DNA from: Coriaria nepalensis
Taxonomy: Eukaryota; Streptophyta; Magnoliopsida; Cucurbitales; Coriariaceae
Assembly: GCA_027186245.1 (NCBI GenBank)
Contig: CP114481.1
Coordinates: forward strand, 32,705,501 to 32,769,500
Length of the DNA: 64,000 bases
Direction: 5' to 3'
The translations under genes were made by a program, and so were the position numbers. Below the pieces are notes generated by a model. It ran no database searches. It was not told the DNA's origin and worked only from the letters and a program-made list of their open reading frames with translations. Positions 22,836 to 37,054 of the stretch are shown piece after piece; the stretch's first letter is position 1, and each line of letters starts with the position of its first letter.

Positions 22836-24700
22836 AAATCATTTCAATGAGTCATATCAAGTCAATAACTTATTTCAAAGCAATTCGAACGAATTCTAGT
22901 TTTGCACTACATACACAACTTTTGTGCATAACTTGCGAATGATCATTGCAAGGAAAGTGTGCATTCGTTTAACCTTAAAATCATTTCAATGAGGCATTTC
23001 ATGTCAATAACTTATTTCAAAGCAGGTCGAACGAATTCAAGTTTTGCACTACATACACAAGTTTTGTGCATAACATGCAAATGATCATTGCAAGGAAAGT
23101 GTGCATTCGTTTAACCTTAAAATCATTTCAATGAGTCATTTCAAGTTAATAACTTATTTCAAAGCAAGTCGAACGAATTCTAGTTTTGCACTACAGACAC
23201 AACTTTCGTGCATAACTTCCAAATGATCATTGCAAGGAAAGTGTGCATTCGTTTAAAATTAAAATCATTTCAATTAGTCATATCAAGTCAATAACTTATT
23301 TCAAAGCAATTCGAACGAATTCTAGTTTTGCACTACATACACAACTTTTGTGCATAACTTGCGAATGATCATTGCAAGGAAAGTGTGCATTCGTTTAACC
23401 TTAAAATCATTTCAATGAGGCATTTCATGTCAATAACTTATTTCAAAGCAGGTCGAACGAATTCAAGTTTTGCACTACATACACAAGTTTTGTGCATAAC
23501 ATGCAAATGATCATTGCAAGGAAAGTGTGCATTCGTTTAACCTTAAAATCATTTCAATGAGTCATTTCAAGTCAATAACTTATGTCAAAGCAATTCGAAC
23601 GAATTCTAGTTTTGCACTACAGACACAACTTTTGTGCATAATTTGCAAATGATCATTGCAAGGAAAGTGTGCATTCGTTTGTCCTTCAAATCATTTCAAT
23701 GAGTCATTTCAAGTAAATTACTTATTTCAAAGCAATTCGAACGAATTCTATTTTTGCACAACAAACACAAGTTTTGTGCATAACTTGCAAATGATCATTG
23801 CAAGGAAATTGTGCATTTGTTTAAAATTAAAATCATTTCAATGAGTCATTTGAAGTCAATAACTTACTCCAAAGCAAGTCGAACGAATTCTAGTTTTGCA
23901 CTACAGACACAACTTTTGTGCATAACTTGCAAATGATCATTGCAAGGAAAGTGTGCATTCGTTTAACCTTAAAATCATTTCAATGAGTCATATCAAGTCA
24001 ATAACTTATTTCAAAGCAATTCGAACGAATTCTTCTTTTGCACTACAGACACAACTTTTGTGCATAACTTGCAAATGATCATTGCAAGGAAAGTGTGCAT
24101 TCGTTTAACCTTAAAATCATTTCAATGAGTCATTTTAAGTCAATAACTTATTTCGGAGGAAGTCGAACGAATTCTAGTTTTGCACTACAGACACAACTTT
24201 TGTGCATAACTTGCAAATGATCATTGCAAGGAAAGTGTGCGTTCGTTTGTCCTTCAAATCATTTCAATGAGTCATTTCAAGTAAATTACTTATTTCAAAG
24301 CAATTTGAACGAATTCTATTTTTGCACTACAAACACAAGTTTTGTGCATAACTTGCAAATGATCATTGCAAGGAAAGTGTGCATTCGTTTAAAATTAAAA
24401 TCATTTCAATGAGTCATTTCAAGTCAATAACTTACTCCAAAGCAAGTCGAACGAATTCTAGTTTTGCACTACAGACAGAACTTTTGTGCATAACTTGCAA
24501 ATCTTTATTGCAAGGAAAGTGTGCATTCGTTTAACCTTAAAATCATTTCAATGAGTCATATCAAGTCAATAACTTATTTCAAAGCAATTCGAACGAATTC
24601 TTCTTTTGCACTACAGACACAACTTTTGTGCATAACTTGCAAATGATCATTGCAAGGAAAGTGTGCAGTTGTTTATCCTTAAAATCATTTCAATCAGTCA
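22836..24700. repeat. Short tandem 3-mer and 4-mer duplications
   Basis: TATCAAGTCAATAAC with CACTACATACAC and GAGGCATTTCATGTC occurs at 22855 and 23281, 426 bp (three monomers) apart. A TCTTCTTTTGC variant occurs at 24031 and 24599, 568 bp (four monomers) apart. The same 568-bp offset links 23656 and 24224, where GTTTGTCCTTCAAATC is shared. That variant also lies at about 20557, 22 monomers (3124 bp) earlier. Confidence 0.82.
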
Positions 24701-26360
24701 TTTCAAGTCAATAACTTATTTCAAAGCAATTCGAACGAATTCTAGTTTTGCACTACAGACACAACTTTTGTGCATAACTTGCGAATGATCATTGCAAGGA
24801 AAGTGTGCATTCGTTTAACCTTAAAATCATGTCAATGAGTCATTTCAAGTCAATAACTTATTTCGAAGGAAGTCGAACGAATTCTAGTTTTGCACTACAG
24901 ACACAACTTTTGTGCATAACTTGCAAATGATCATTTCAAGGAAAGTGTGCATTCGTTTATCCTTAAAATCATTTCAATGAGTCATTTCAAGTAAATTACT
25001 TATTTCAAAGCAATTCGAACGAATTCTATTTTTGCACTACAAACACAAGTTTTGTGCATAACTTGCAAATGATCATTGCAAGGAAAGTGTGCATTCGTTT
25101 AAAATTAAAATCATTTCAATGAGTCATTTCAAGTCAATAACTTACTCCAAAGCAAGTCGAACGAATTCTAGTTGTGCACTACAGACACAACTTTTGCGCA
25201 TAACTTGCAAATCATCATTGCAAAGAAAGTGTGCATTCGTTTAACCTTAAAATCATTTCAATGAGTGATATCAAGTCAATAACTTATTTCAAAGCAATTC
25301 GAACGAATTCTAGTTTTGCACTACAGAGACAAGTTTTGTGCATAACATGCAAATGGTCATTGCAAGGAAAGTGTGCATTCGTTTAAAATTAAAGTCATTT
25401 CAATGAGTCATTTCAAGTCAATAACTTACCCCAAAACAAGTCGAACGAATTCTAGTTTTGCACTATAGACACAACTTTTGTGCATAACTTGCAAATGATC
25501 ATTGCAAGGAAAGTGTGCATTCGTTTAAAATTAAAATCATTTCAATGAGTCCTTTCAAGTCAATAACTTATTTCAAAGCAATTCGAACAAATTCTAGTTT
25601 TCTACTACAAACACAACTTTTGTGCATAACATGCAAATGATCATTGCAAGGAAAGTGTGCATTCGTTTAACCTTAAAATCATTTCAATGAGTCATTTCAA
25701 GTCAATAACTTATTTCGAAGGAAGTCGAACGAATTTTAGTTTTGCACTACAGACACAACTTTTGTGCATAACTTGCAAATGATCATTGCAAGGAAAGTGT
25801 GCATTCGTTTATCCTTAAAATCATTTCAATGAGTCATTTCAAGTCAATCACTTATTTCAAAGCAATTTGAATGAATTCTATTTTTGCACTACAAACACAA
25901 CTTTTGTGCATAACATGCAAATGATCATTGCAAGGAAAGTGTGCATTCGTTTAACCTTAAAATCATTTCAATGAGTCATTTCAAGTCAATAACTTATTTC
26001 GAAGGAAGTCGAACGAATTTTAGTTTTGCACTACAGACACAACTTTTGTGCATAACTTGCAAATGATCATTGCAAGGAAAGTGTGCCTTCGTTTATCCTT
26101 AAAATCATTTCAATGAGTCATTTCAAGTCAATCACTTATTTCAAAGCAATTCGAACGAATTCTATTTTTGCACTACAAACACAAGTTTTGTGCATAACTT
26201 GCAAATGATCATTGCAAGGAAAGTGTGCATTCGTTTAAAATTAAAGTCATTTCAATGAGTCATTTCAAGTCAATAACTTACTCCAAAACAAGTCGAACAA
26301 ATTCTAGTTTTGCACTACAGACACAACTTTTGTGCATAACTTGCAAATGATCATTGCAAG

Positions 26361-26374
26361 GAAAGTTGCACTCG
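26361..26374. other. Rare tagged deletion GAAAGTTGCACTCG (2 of 3)
   Basis: This is the same double variant as at 20256, here 6105 bp later (43 monomers minus one base). The surrounding monomers (CAAAACAAGTCGAACAAATTC before, GCACAACAGACAC after) also match, so a multi-monomer segment was copied. Confidence 0.9.
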
Positions 26375-28340
26375 TTTATCCTTAAAATCATTTCAATGAG
26401 TCATTTCAAGTCAATCACTTATTTCAAAGCAATTCGAATGAATTCTATTTTTGCACAACAGACACAACTTTTGTGCATAACATGCAAATGATCATTGCAA
26501 GGAAAGTGTGCATTCGTTTAACCTTAAAATCATTTCAATGAGTCATTTCAAGTCAATAACTTATTTCGAAGGAAGTTGAACGAATTCTAGTTTTGCACTA
26601 CAGACACAACTTTTGTGCATAACTTGCAAATGATCATTTCAAGGAAAGTGTGCATTCGTTTATCCGTAAAATCATTTCAATGAGTTATTTCAAGTAAATT
26701 ACTTATTTCAAAGCAATTCGAACGAATTCTATTTTTGCACTACAAACACAAGTTTTGTGCATAACTTGCAAATGATCATTGCAAGGAAAGTGTGCATTCG
26801 TTTAAAATTAAAATCATTTCAATGAGTCATTTCAAGTCAATAACTTACTCCAAAGCAAGTCGAACGAATTCTAGTTTTGCACTACAGACACAACTTTTGT
26901 GCATAACTTGCAAATCATCATTGCAAAGAAAGTGTGCATTCGTTTAACCTTAAAATCATTTCAATGAGTGATATCAAGTCAATAACTTATTTCAAAGCAA
27001 TTCGAACGAATTCTAGTTTTGCACTACAGAGACAAGTTTTGTGCATAACATGCAAATGATCATTGCAAGGAAAGTGTGCATTCGTTTAAAATTAAAGTCA
27101 TTTCAATGAGTCATTTCAAGTCAATAACTTACTCCAAAACAAGTCGAACGAATTCTAGTGTTGCACTATAGACACATCTTTTGTGCATAACTTGCAAATG
27201 ATCATTGCAAGGAAAGTGTGCATTCGTTTATCCTTAAAATCATTTCAATGAGTCATTTCAAGTCAATCACTTATTTCAAAGCAATTTGAATGAATTCTAT
27301 TTTTGCACTACAGACACAACTTTTGTGCATAACATGCAAATGATCATTGCAAGGAAAGTGTGCATTCGTTTAACCTTAAAATCATTTCAATGAGTCATTT
27401 CAAGTCAATAACTTATTTCGAAGGAAGTCGAACGAATTCTAGTTTTGCACTACAGACACAACTTTTGTGCATAACTTGCAAATGATCATTGCAAGAAAAG
27501 TGTGCATTCGTTTAAAATTAAAATCATTTCAATGAGTCATTTCAAGTCAATAACTTACTCCAAAGCAAGTCGAACGAATTCTAGTTTTGCACTACAGACA
27601 CAACTTTTGTGCATAACTTGCAAATCATCATTGCAAAGAAAGTGTGCATTCGTTTAACCTTAAAATCATTTCAATGAGTGATATCAAGTCAATCGCTTAT
27701 TTCAAAGCAATTCGAATGAATTCTATTTTTGCACTACAGAGACAAGTTTTGTGCATAACATGCAAATGATCATTGCAAGGAAAGTGTGCATTCGTTTAAA
27801 ATTAAAGTCATTTCAATGAGTCATTTGAAGTCAATAACTTACACCAAAGCAAGTCGAACGAATTCTAGGTTTGCACTACAGACACAACTTTTGTGCATAA
27901 CTTGCAAATGATCATTGCAAGGAAAGTGTGCATTCGTTTATCCTTAAAAACATTTCAATGAGTCATTTCAAGTCAATCACTTATTTCAAAGCAATTCGAA
28001 CGAATTCTATTTTTGCACTACAAACACAAGTTTTGTGCATAACTTGCAAATGATCATTGCAAGGAAAGTGTGCATTCGTTTAAAATTACAATCATTTCAA
28101 TGAGTCCTTTCAAGTCAATAACTTATGTCAAAGCAATTCGAACGAATTCTAGTTTTGCACTACAGACACAACTTTTGTGCATAACTTGGAAATGATCATT
28201 GGAAGGAAAGTGTGCCTTCGTTTATCCTTAAAATCATTTCAATGAGTCATTTCAAGTCAGTAACTTATTTCAAAGCAAGTCGAACGAATTCAAGTTTTGC
28301 ACTACAGACACAAGTTTTGTGCATAACATGCCAATGATCA

Positions 28341-28350
28341 TTGCAAGAAA
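28341..28350. other. Single-base deletion TTGCAAGAAAG
   Basis: The normal TTGCAAGGAAAG lacks one G in this monomer only. It accounts for the 1845-bp rather than 1846-bp spacing between flanking ATGAGTGATA markers. Confidence 0.85.
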
Positions 28351-31300
28351 GTGTGCATTCGTTTAACCTTAAAATCATTTCGATGAGTCATTTCAAGTCA
28401 ATAACTTATTTCAAAGCAAGTCGAACGAATTCTAGTTTTGCACTACAAACACAACTTTTGTGCATAACTCGCAAATGATCATTGCAAGGAAAGTGTGCAT
28501 TCGTTTAAAATTAAAATCATTTGAATGAGTCCTTTCAAGTCAATAACTTATGTCAAAGCAATTCGAACGAATTCTAGTTTTGCACTACAGACACAACTTT
28601 TGTGCATAACTTGCAAATGATCATTGCAAGGAAAGTGTGCATTCGTTTATCCTTAAAATCATTTCAATGAGTCATTTCAAGTCAATCACTTATTTCAAAG
28701 CAATTCGAACGAATTCTATTTTTGTACTACAAACACAAGTTTTGTGCATAACTTGCAAATGATCATTGCAACGAAAGTGTGCATTCGTTTAAAATTAAAG
28801 TCATTTCAATGAGTCATTTCAAGTCAATAACTTACTCCAAAGCAAGTCGAACGATTTCTAGTTTTGCACTACAGACACAACTTTTGTGCATAACATGCAA
28901 ATGATCATTGCAAGGAAAGTGTGCATTCATTTATCCTTAAAATCATTTCAATGAGTCATTTCAAGTCAATCGCTTATTTCAAAACAATTCGAATGAATTC
29001 TATTTTTGCACTACAGACACAACTTTTGTGCATAACATGCAAATGATCATTGCATGGAAAGTGTGCATTCGTTTAACCTTAAAATCATTTCAATGAGTCA
29101 TTTCAAGTCAATAACTTATTTCGAAGGAAGTCGAACGAATTCTAGTTTTGCACTACAGACACAACTTTTGTGCATAACTTGCAAATGATCATTTCAAGGA
29201 AAGTGTGCATTCGTTTATCCTTAAAATCATTTCAATGAGTCATTTCAAGTAAATTACTTATTTCAAAGCAATTCGAACGAATTCTATTTTTGCACTACAA
29301 ACACAAGTTTTGTGCATAACTTGCAAATGATCATTGCAAGGAAAGTGTGCATTCGTTTAAAATTAAAATCATTTCAATGAGTCATTTCAAGTCAATAACT
29401 TACTCCAAAGCAAGTCGAACGAATTCTGGTTTTGCACTACAGACACAACTTTTGTGCATAACTTGCAAATCATCATTGCAAAGAAAGTGTGCATTCGTTT
29501 AACCTTAAAATCATTTCAATGAGTGATATCAAGTCAATAACTTATTTCAAAGCAATTCGAACGAATTCTAGTTTTGCACTACAGAGACAAGTGTTGTGCA
29601 TAACATGCAAATGATCATTGCAAGGAAAGTGTGCATTCGTTTAAAATTAAAGTCATTTCAATGAGTCATTTCAAGTCAATAACTTACTCTAAAACAAGTC
29701 GAACGAATTCTAGTTTTGCACTACAGACACAACTTTTGTGCATAACTTGCAAATGATCATTGCAAGGAAAGTGTGCATTCGTTTATCCTTAAAATCATTT
29801 CAATGAGTCATTTCAAGTCAATAACTTATTTCAAAGCAAGTCGAACGAATTCTAGTTTTGCACTACGGACACAACTTTTGTGCATAACTTGCAAATGATC
29901 ATTGCAAGGAAAGTGTCCATTCGTTTAAAATTAAAATCATTTCAATGAGTCCTTTCAAGTCAATAACTTATTTCAAAGCAATTCGAACAAATTCTAGTTT
30001 TCTACTACAAACACAACTTTTGTGCATAACATGCAAATGATCATTGCAAGGAAAGTGTGCATTCGTTTAACCTTAAAATCATTTCAATGAGTCATTTCAA
30101 GTCAATAACTTTTTTCAAAGCAATTCGAACGAATTCTAGTTTTGCACTACAAACACAACTTTTGTGCATAACTTGCAAATGATCATTGCAAGGAAAGTGT
30201 GCATTCGTTTATCCTTAAAATCATTTCAATGAGTCATTTCAAGTCAATCACTTATTTCAAAGCAATTTGAATGAATTCTATTTTTGCACTACAGACACAA
30301 CTTTTGTGCATAACATGCAAATGATCATTGCAAGGAAAGTGTGCATTCGTTTAACCTTAAAATCATTTCAATGAGTCATTTCAAGTCAATAACTTATTTC
30401 GAAGGAAGTCGAACGAATTTTAGTTTTGCACTACAGACACAACTTTTGTGCATAACTTGCAAATGATCATTGCAAGGAAAGTGTGCCTTCGTTTATCCTT
30501 AAAATCATTTCAATGAGTCATTTCAAGTCAATAACTTACTCCAAAGCAAGTCGAACGAATTCTAGTTTTGCACTACAAACACAAGTTTTGTGCATAACTT
30601 GCAAATGATCATTGCAAGGAAAGTGTGCATTCGTTTAAAATTAAAGTCATTTCAATGAGTCATTTCAAGTCAATAACTTACTCCAAAACAAGTCGAACGA
30701 ATTCTAGTTTTGCACTACAGACAGAACTTTTGTGCATAACTTGCAAATGATCATTGCAAGGAAAGTGTGCATTCGTTTATCCTTAAAATCATTTCAATGA
30801 GTCATTTCAAGTCAATCACTTATTTCAAAGCAATTCGAATGAATTCTATTTTTGCAATATAGACACAACTTTTGTGCATAACATGCAAATGATCATTGCA
30901 AGGAAAGTGTGCATTCGTTTATCCTTAAAATCATTTCAATGAGTCATTTCAAGTCAATAACTTATTTCGAAGGAAGTCGAACGAATTCTAGTTTTGCACT
31001 ACAGACACAACTTTTGTGCATAACTTGCAAATGATCATTTCAAGGAAAGTGTGCATTCGTTTATCCATAAAATCATTTCAATGAGTCATTTCAAGTAAAT
31101 TACTTATTTCAAAGCAATTCGAACGAATTCTATTTTTGCACTACAAACACAAGTTTTGTGCATAACTTGCAAATGATCATTGCAAGGAAAGTGTGCATTC
31201 GTTTAAAATTAAAATCATTTCAATGAGTCATTTCAAGTCAATAACTTACTCCAAAGCAAGTCGAACGAATTCTAGTTTTGCACTACAGACACAACTTTTG

Positions 31301-31660
31301 TGCATAACTTGCAAATCATCATTGCAAAGAAAGTGTGCATTCGTTTAACCTTAAAATCATTTCAATGAGTGATATCAAGTCAATAACTTATTTCAAAGCA
31401 ATTCGAACGAATTCTAGTTTTGCACTACAGAGACAAGTTTTGTGCATAACATGCAAATGATCATTGCAAGGAAAGTGTGCATTCGTTTAAAATTAAAGTC
31501 ATTTCAATGAGTCATTTCAAGTCAATAACTTACTCCAAAACAAGTCGAACGAATTCTAGTTTTGCACTACAGACACAACTTTTGTGCATAACATGCAAAT
31601 GATCATTGCAAGGAAAGTGTGCATTCGTTTAACCTTAAAATCATTTCAATGAGTCATTTC

Positions 31661-31670
31661 AAGTAATAAC
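31661..31670. other. Single-base deletion AAGTAATAAC
   Basis: The normal AAGTCAATAAC lacks one C. I find it in this monomer only. It explains the 709-bp spacing of the last 5-mer interval. Confidence 0.85.
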
Positions 31671-32321
31671 TTATTTCGAAGGAAGTCGAACGAATTCTAG
31701 TTTTGCACTACAGACACAACTTTTGTGCATAACTTGCAAATGATCATTGCAAGAAAAGTGTGCATTCGTTAATCCTTAAAATCATTTCAATGAGTCATTT
31801 CCAGTAAATTACTTATTTCAAAGCAATTCGAACGAATTCTACTTTTGCACTACAAACACAAGTTTTGTGCATAACTTGCAAATGATCATTGCAAGGAAAG
31901 TGTGCATTCGTTTAAAATTAAAATCATTTCAATGAGTCATTTCAAGTCAATAACTTACTCCAAAGCAAGTCGAACGAATTCTAGTTTTGCACTACAGACA
32001 CAACTTTTGTGCATAACTTGCAAATCATCATTGCAAAGAAAGTGTGCATTCGTTTAACCTTAAAATCATTTCAATGAGTGATATGAAGTCAATAACTTAT
32101 TTCAAAGCAATTCGAACGAATTCTAGTTTTGCACTACAGAGACAAGTTTTGTGCATAACATGCAAACCATCATTGCAAGGAAAGTGTGCATTCGTTTAAC
32201 CTTAAAATCATTTCAATGAGTTATTTCAAGTAAATAACTTGTTTCAAAGCAAGTCGAACGAATTCTAGTTTTGCACTACAGACACAACTTTTGTGCATAA
32301 CTTGCAAATAATCATTGCAAG

Positions 32322-32335
32322 GAAAGTTGCACTCG
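32322..32335. other. Rare tagged deletion GAAAGTTGCACTCG (3 of 3)
   Basis: This is the third occurrence of the double variant, 5961 bp after the second (42 monomers minus the three intervening single-base losses). Here the context has changed in part (CAACTCAATCAC, CAAATAATC). Confidence 0.88.
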
Positions 32336-33400
32336 TTTATCCTTAAAATCATTTCAATGAGTCATTTCAACTCAATCACTTATTTCAAAGCAATTTGAAT
32401 GAATTCTATTTTTGCACTACAGACACAACTTTTGTGCATAACATGCAAATGATCATTGCAAGGAAAGTGTGCATTCGTTTAACCTTAAAATCATTTCAAT
32501 GAGTCATTTCAAGTCAATAACTTATTTCGAAGGAAGTCGAACGAATTCTAGTTTTGCACTACAGACACAACTTTTGTGCATAACATGCAAATGATCATTG
32601 CAAGGAAAGTGTGCATTCGTTTAAAATTAAAATCATTTCAATGAGTCCTTTCAAGTCAATAACTTATTTCAAAGCAATTCGAACAAATTCTAGTTTTCTA
32701 CTACAAACACAACTTTTGTGCATAACATGCAAATGATCATTGCAAGGAAAGTGTGCATTCGTTTAACCTTAAAATCATTTCAATGAGTCATTTCAAGTCA
32801 ATAACTTTTTTCAAAGCAATTCGAACGAATTCTAGTTTTGCACTACAGACACAACTTTTGTGCATAACTTGCGAATGATCATTGCAAGGAAAGTGTGCAT
32901 TCGTTTATCCTTAAAATCATTTCCATGAGTCATTTCAAGTAAATTACTTATTTCAAAGCAATTCGAACGAATTCTATTTTTGCACTACAAACAAAATTTT
33001 TGTGCATAACTTGCAAATGATCATTGCAAGGAAAGTGTGCATTCGTTTAAAATTAAAATCATTTCAATGAGTCATTTCAAGTCAATAACTTACTCCAAAG
33101 CAAGTCGAACGAATTCTTGTTTTGCACTACAGACACAACTTTTGTGCATAACTTGCAAATGATCATTGCAAGGAAAGTGTGCATTCGTTTATCCTTAAAA
33201 TCATTTCAATGAGTCATTTCAAGTAAATTACTTATTTCAAAGCAATTCGAACGAATTCTATTTTTGCACTACAAACACAATTTTTGTGCATAACTTGCAA
33301 ATGATCATTGCAAGGAAAGTGTGCATTCGTTTGAAATTAAAATCATTTCAATGAGTCATTTCAAGTCAATAACTTACTCCAAAGCAAGTCGAACGAATTC

Positions 33401-35350
33401 TAGTTTTGCACTACAGACACAACTTTTGTGCATAACTTTCAAATCATCATTGCAAGGAAAGTGTGCATTCGTTTAACCTTAAAATCATTTCAATGAGTCA
33501 TTTCAGGTCAATAACTTATTTCGAAGGAAGTCGAACGAATTCTAGTTTGGCACTACAGACACAACTTTTGTGCATAACATGCAAATGATCATTGCAAGGA
33601 AAGTGTGCATTCGTTTAACCTTAAAATCATTTCAATGAGTCATTTCAAGTCAATAACTTATTTCAAAGCAATTCGAACGAATTCTAGTTTTGCACTACAG
33701 ACACAACTTTTGTGCATAACTTGCGAATGATCATTGCAAGGAAAGTGTGCATTCGTTTAACCTTAAAATCATTTCAATGAGTCATTTCAAGTCAATAACT
33801 TATTTCAAAGCAAGTCGAATGAATTCATGTTTTGCACCACAGACACAAGTTTTGTGCATAACATGCAAATGATCATTGCAAGGAAAGTGTGCATTCGTTT
33901 AACCTTAAAATCATTTCAATGAGTCATTTCAAGTCAATAACTTATTTCAAAGCAAGTCGAACGAATTCTAGTTTTGCACTACAGACACAACTTTTGTGGA
34001 TAACATGCAAATGATCATTGCAAGGAAAGTGTGCATTCGTTTAACCTTAAAATCATTTCAATGAGTCCTTTCAAGTCAATAACTTATTTCAAAGCAATTC
34101 GAACGAATTCTAGTTTTGCACTACAGACACAACTTTTGTGCATAACTTGCGAATGATCATTGCAAGGAAAGTGTGCATTCGTTTAACCTTAAAATCATTT
34201 CAATGAGTCATTTCAAGTCAACAACTTATTTCAAAGCAAGTCGAACGAATTCATGTTTTGCACCACAGACACAAGTTTTGTGCATAACATGCAAATGATC
34301 ATTGCAAGGAAAGTGTGCATTCGTTTAACCTTAAAATCATTTCAATGAGTCATTTCAAGTCAATAACTTATTTCAAAGCAAGTCGAACGAATTCTAGTTT
34401 TGCACTACAGACACAACTTTTGTGCATAACTTGCAAATGATCATTGCAAGGAAAGTGTGCATTCGTTTAACCTTAAAATCATTTCAATGAGTCATTTCAA
34501 GTCAATAACTTATTTCGAAGGAAGTCGAACGAATTCTAGTTTTGCACTACAGACACAACTTTTGTGCATAACTTGCAAATGATCATTGCAAGGAAAGTGT
34601 GCATTCGTTTATCCTTAAAATCATTTCAATGAGTCATTTCAAGTAAATTACTTATTTCAAAGCAATTCGAACGAATTCTATTTTTGCACTACAAACACAA
34701 TTTTTGTGCATAACTTGCAAATGATCATTGCAAGGAAAGTGTGCATTTGTTTAAAATTAAAATCATTTCAATGAGTCATTTCAAGTCAATAACTTACTCC
34801 AAAGCAAGTCGAACGAATTCTAGTTTCTCACTACAGACACAACTTTTGTGCATAACTTGCAAATGATCATTGCAAGGAAAGTGTGCATTCGTTTATCCTT
34901 AAAATCATTTCAATGAGACATTTCAAGTAAATTACTTATTTCAAAGCAATTCGAACGAATTCTATTATTGCACTACAAACACAATTTTTGTGCATAACTT
35001 GCAAATGATCATTGCAAGGAAAGTGTGCGTTCGTTTAAAATTAAAATCATTTCAATGTGTCATTTCAAGTCAATAACTTACTCCAAAGCAAGTCGAACGA
35101 ATTCTAGTTTTGCATTACAGACACAACTTTTGTGCATAACTTTCAAATCATCATTGCAAGGAAAGTGTGCATTCGTTTGACCTTAAAATCATTTCAATGA
35201 GTCATTTCAAGTCAATAACTTATTTCAAAGCAATTCGAACGAATTCTAGTTTTGCACTACAGACACAACTTTTGTGCATAACTTGCAAATGATCATTGCA
35301 AGGAAAGTGTGCATTCGTTTATCCTTAAAATCATTTTCATGAGTCATTTC
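33401..35350. repeat. Mixed monomers with a 3-mer duplication
   Basis: The C-type monomer (TCATGTTTTGCACCAC) first appears here, at 33831 and 34257, 426 bp (three monomers) apart. A-type monomers with a T loop (ACACAATTTTTGTG) and B-type with AACTTTCAAATCATC alternate as dimers. These are the building blocks of the larger HORs to the right. Nothing else is present. Confidence 0.8.
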
Positions 35351-37054
35351 AAGTAAATTACTTATTTCAAAGCAATTCGAACGAATTCTATTTTTGCACT
35401 ACAAAAACAATTTTGGTGCATAACTTGCAAATGATCATTGCAAGGAAAGTGTGCATTCGTTTAAAATTAAAATCATTTCAATGAGTCATTTCAAGTCAAT
35501 AACTTACTCCAAAGCAAGTCGAACGAATTCTAGTTTTGCACTACAGACACAACTTTTGTGCATAACTTTCAAATCATCATTGCAAGGAAAGTGTGCATTC
35601 GTTTAACCTTAAAATCATTTCAATGAGTCATTTCAAGTCAATAACTTATTTCGAAGGAAGTCGAACGAATTCTAGTTTTGCACTACAGACACAACTTCTG
35701 TGCATAACATGCAAATGATCATTGCAAGGAAAGTCGGCATTCGTTTAACCTTAAAATCATTTCAATGCGTCATTTCAAGTCAATAACTTATTTCAAAGCA
35801 ATTCGAACGAATTCTAGTTTTGCACTACAGACACAACTTTTGTGCATAACTTGCGAATGATCATTGCAAGGAAAGTGTGCATTCGTTTAACCTTAAAATC
35901 TTTTCAATGAGTCATTTCAAGTCAATAACTTATTTCAAAGCAATTCGAACGAATTCTAGTTTTGCACTACAGACACAACTTTTGTGCATAACTTGCGAAT
36001 GATCATTGCAAGGAAAGTGTGCATTCGTTTAACCTTAAAATCTTTTCAATGAGTCATTTCAAGTCAATAACTTATTTCAAAGCAAGTCGAACGAATTCAT
36101 GTTTTGCACCACAGACACAAGTTTTGTGCATAACATGCAAATGATCATTGCAAGGAAAGTGTGCATTCGTTTAACCTTAAAATCATTTCAATGAGTCATT
36201 TCAAGTCAATAACTTATTTCAAAGCAAGTCGAACGAATTCTAGTTTTGCACTACAGACACAACTTTTGTGCATAACTTGCAAATGATCATTGCAAGGAAA
36301 GTGTGCATTCGTTTAAAATTAAAATCATTTCAATGAGTCCTTTCAAGTCAATAACTTATTTCAAAGCAATTCGAACAAATTCTAGTTTTCTACTACAAAC
36401 ACAACTTTTGTGCATAACATGCAAATGATCATTGCAAGGAAAGTGTGCATTCGTTTAACCTTAAAATCATTTCAATGAGTCATTTCAAGTCAATAACTTA
36501 TTTTAAAGCAATTCGAACGAATTCTAGTTTTGCACTACAGACACAACTTTTGTGCATAACTTGCAAATGATCATTGCAAGGAAAGTGTGCATTCGTTTAT
36601 CCTTAAAATCATTTCAATGAGTCATTGCAAGTAAATTACTTATTTCAAAGCAATTCGAACGAATTCTATTTTTGCACTACAAACACAGTTTTTGTGCATA
36701 CCTTGCAAATGATCATTGCAAGGAAAGTGTGCATTAGTTTAAAATTAAAATCATTTCAATGAGTCATTTCAAGTCAATAACTTACTCCAAAGCAAGTCGA
36801 ACGAATTCTAGTTTTGCACTACAGACACAACTTTTGTGCATAACTTGCAAATGATCATTGCAAGGAAAGTGTGCATTCGTTTAACCTTAAAATCATTTCA
36901 ATGAGTCATTTCAAGTAAATTACTTATTTCAAAGCAATTCGAACGAATTCTATTTTTGCACTACAAACAAAATTTTTGTGCATAACTTGCAAATGATCAT
37001 TGCAAGGAAAGTGTGCATTCGTTTATCCTTAAAATCATTTCAATGAGTCATTTC
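35351..37054. repeat. 12-monomer HOR (1704 bp), family M, copy 1
   Basis: Markers recur at exactly +1704: ACAAAAACAATTTTGG at 35401/37105, AAGTCGGCATTCG at 35731/37435, the C-type TTGCACCAC at 36104/37808 and GCATTAGTTT at 36731/38435. Differences seen by eye include AACTTGC/AACTTTC after the first marker, CTCCAAAG/CTTCGAAG, TTTCGAAGG/TTTCAAAGG and ACTTCTGTG/ACTTTTGTG. The start is placed where AAGTAAATTAC differs from AAGTCAATAAC in the second copy. Confidence 0.88.

Larger units (their letters stand above)
24701..33400. repeat. 12/13-mer and 5-mer HOR patchwork
   Basis: ATGAGTGATA, a marker that breaks the usual TGAGTCA, begins at 25261, 26964, 27674, 29519, 31365 and 32074. The spacings are 1703, 710, 1845, 1846 and 709, i.e. 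12, 5, 13, 13 and 5 monomers less the single-base deletions at about 26365, 28345 and 31664. Blocks with TTTTCTACTACAAAC (25601, 30001, 32697), GTGCCTTCG and TTTGAATGAATTC recur with them. It looks like one HOR of about 12 monomers that gained and lost monomers by unequal exchange. Confidence 0.8.

Noticed and set aside
24701..33400. A single clean 13-mer HOR for this whole interval
   Set aside because: Marker spacings are 1703, 710, 1845, 1846 and 709, so one fixed unit does not fit. I describe it as a patchwork with approximate edges.
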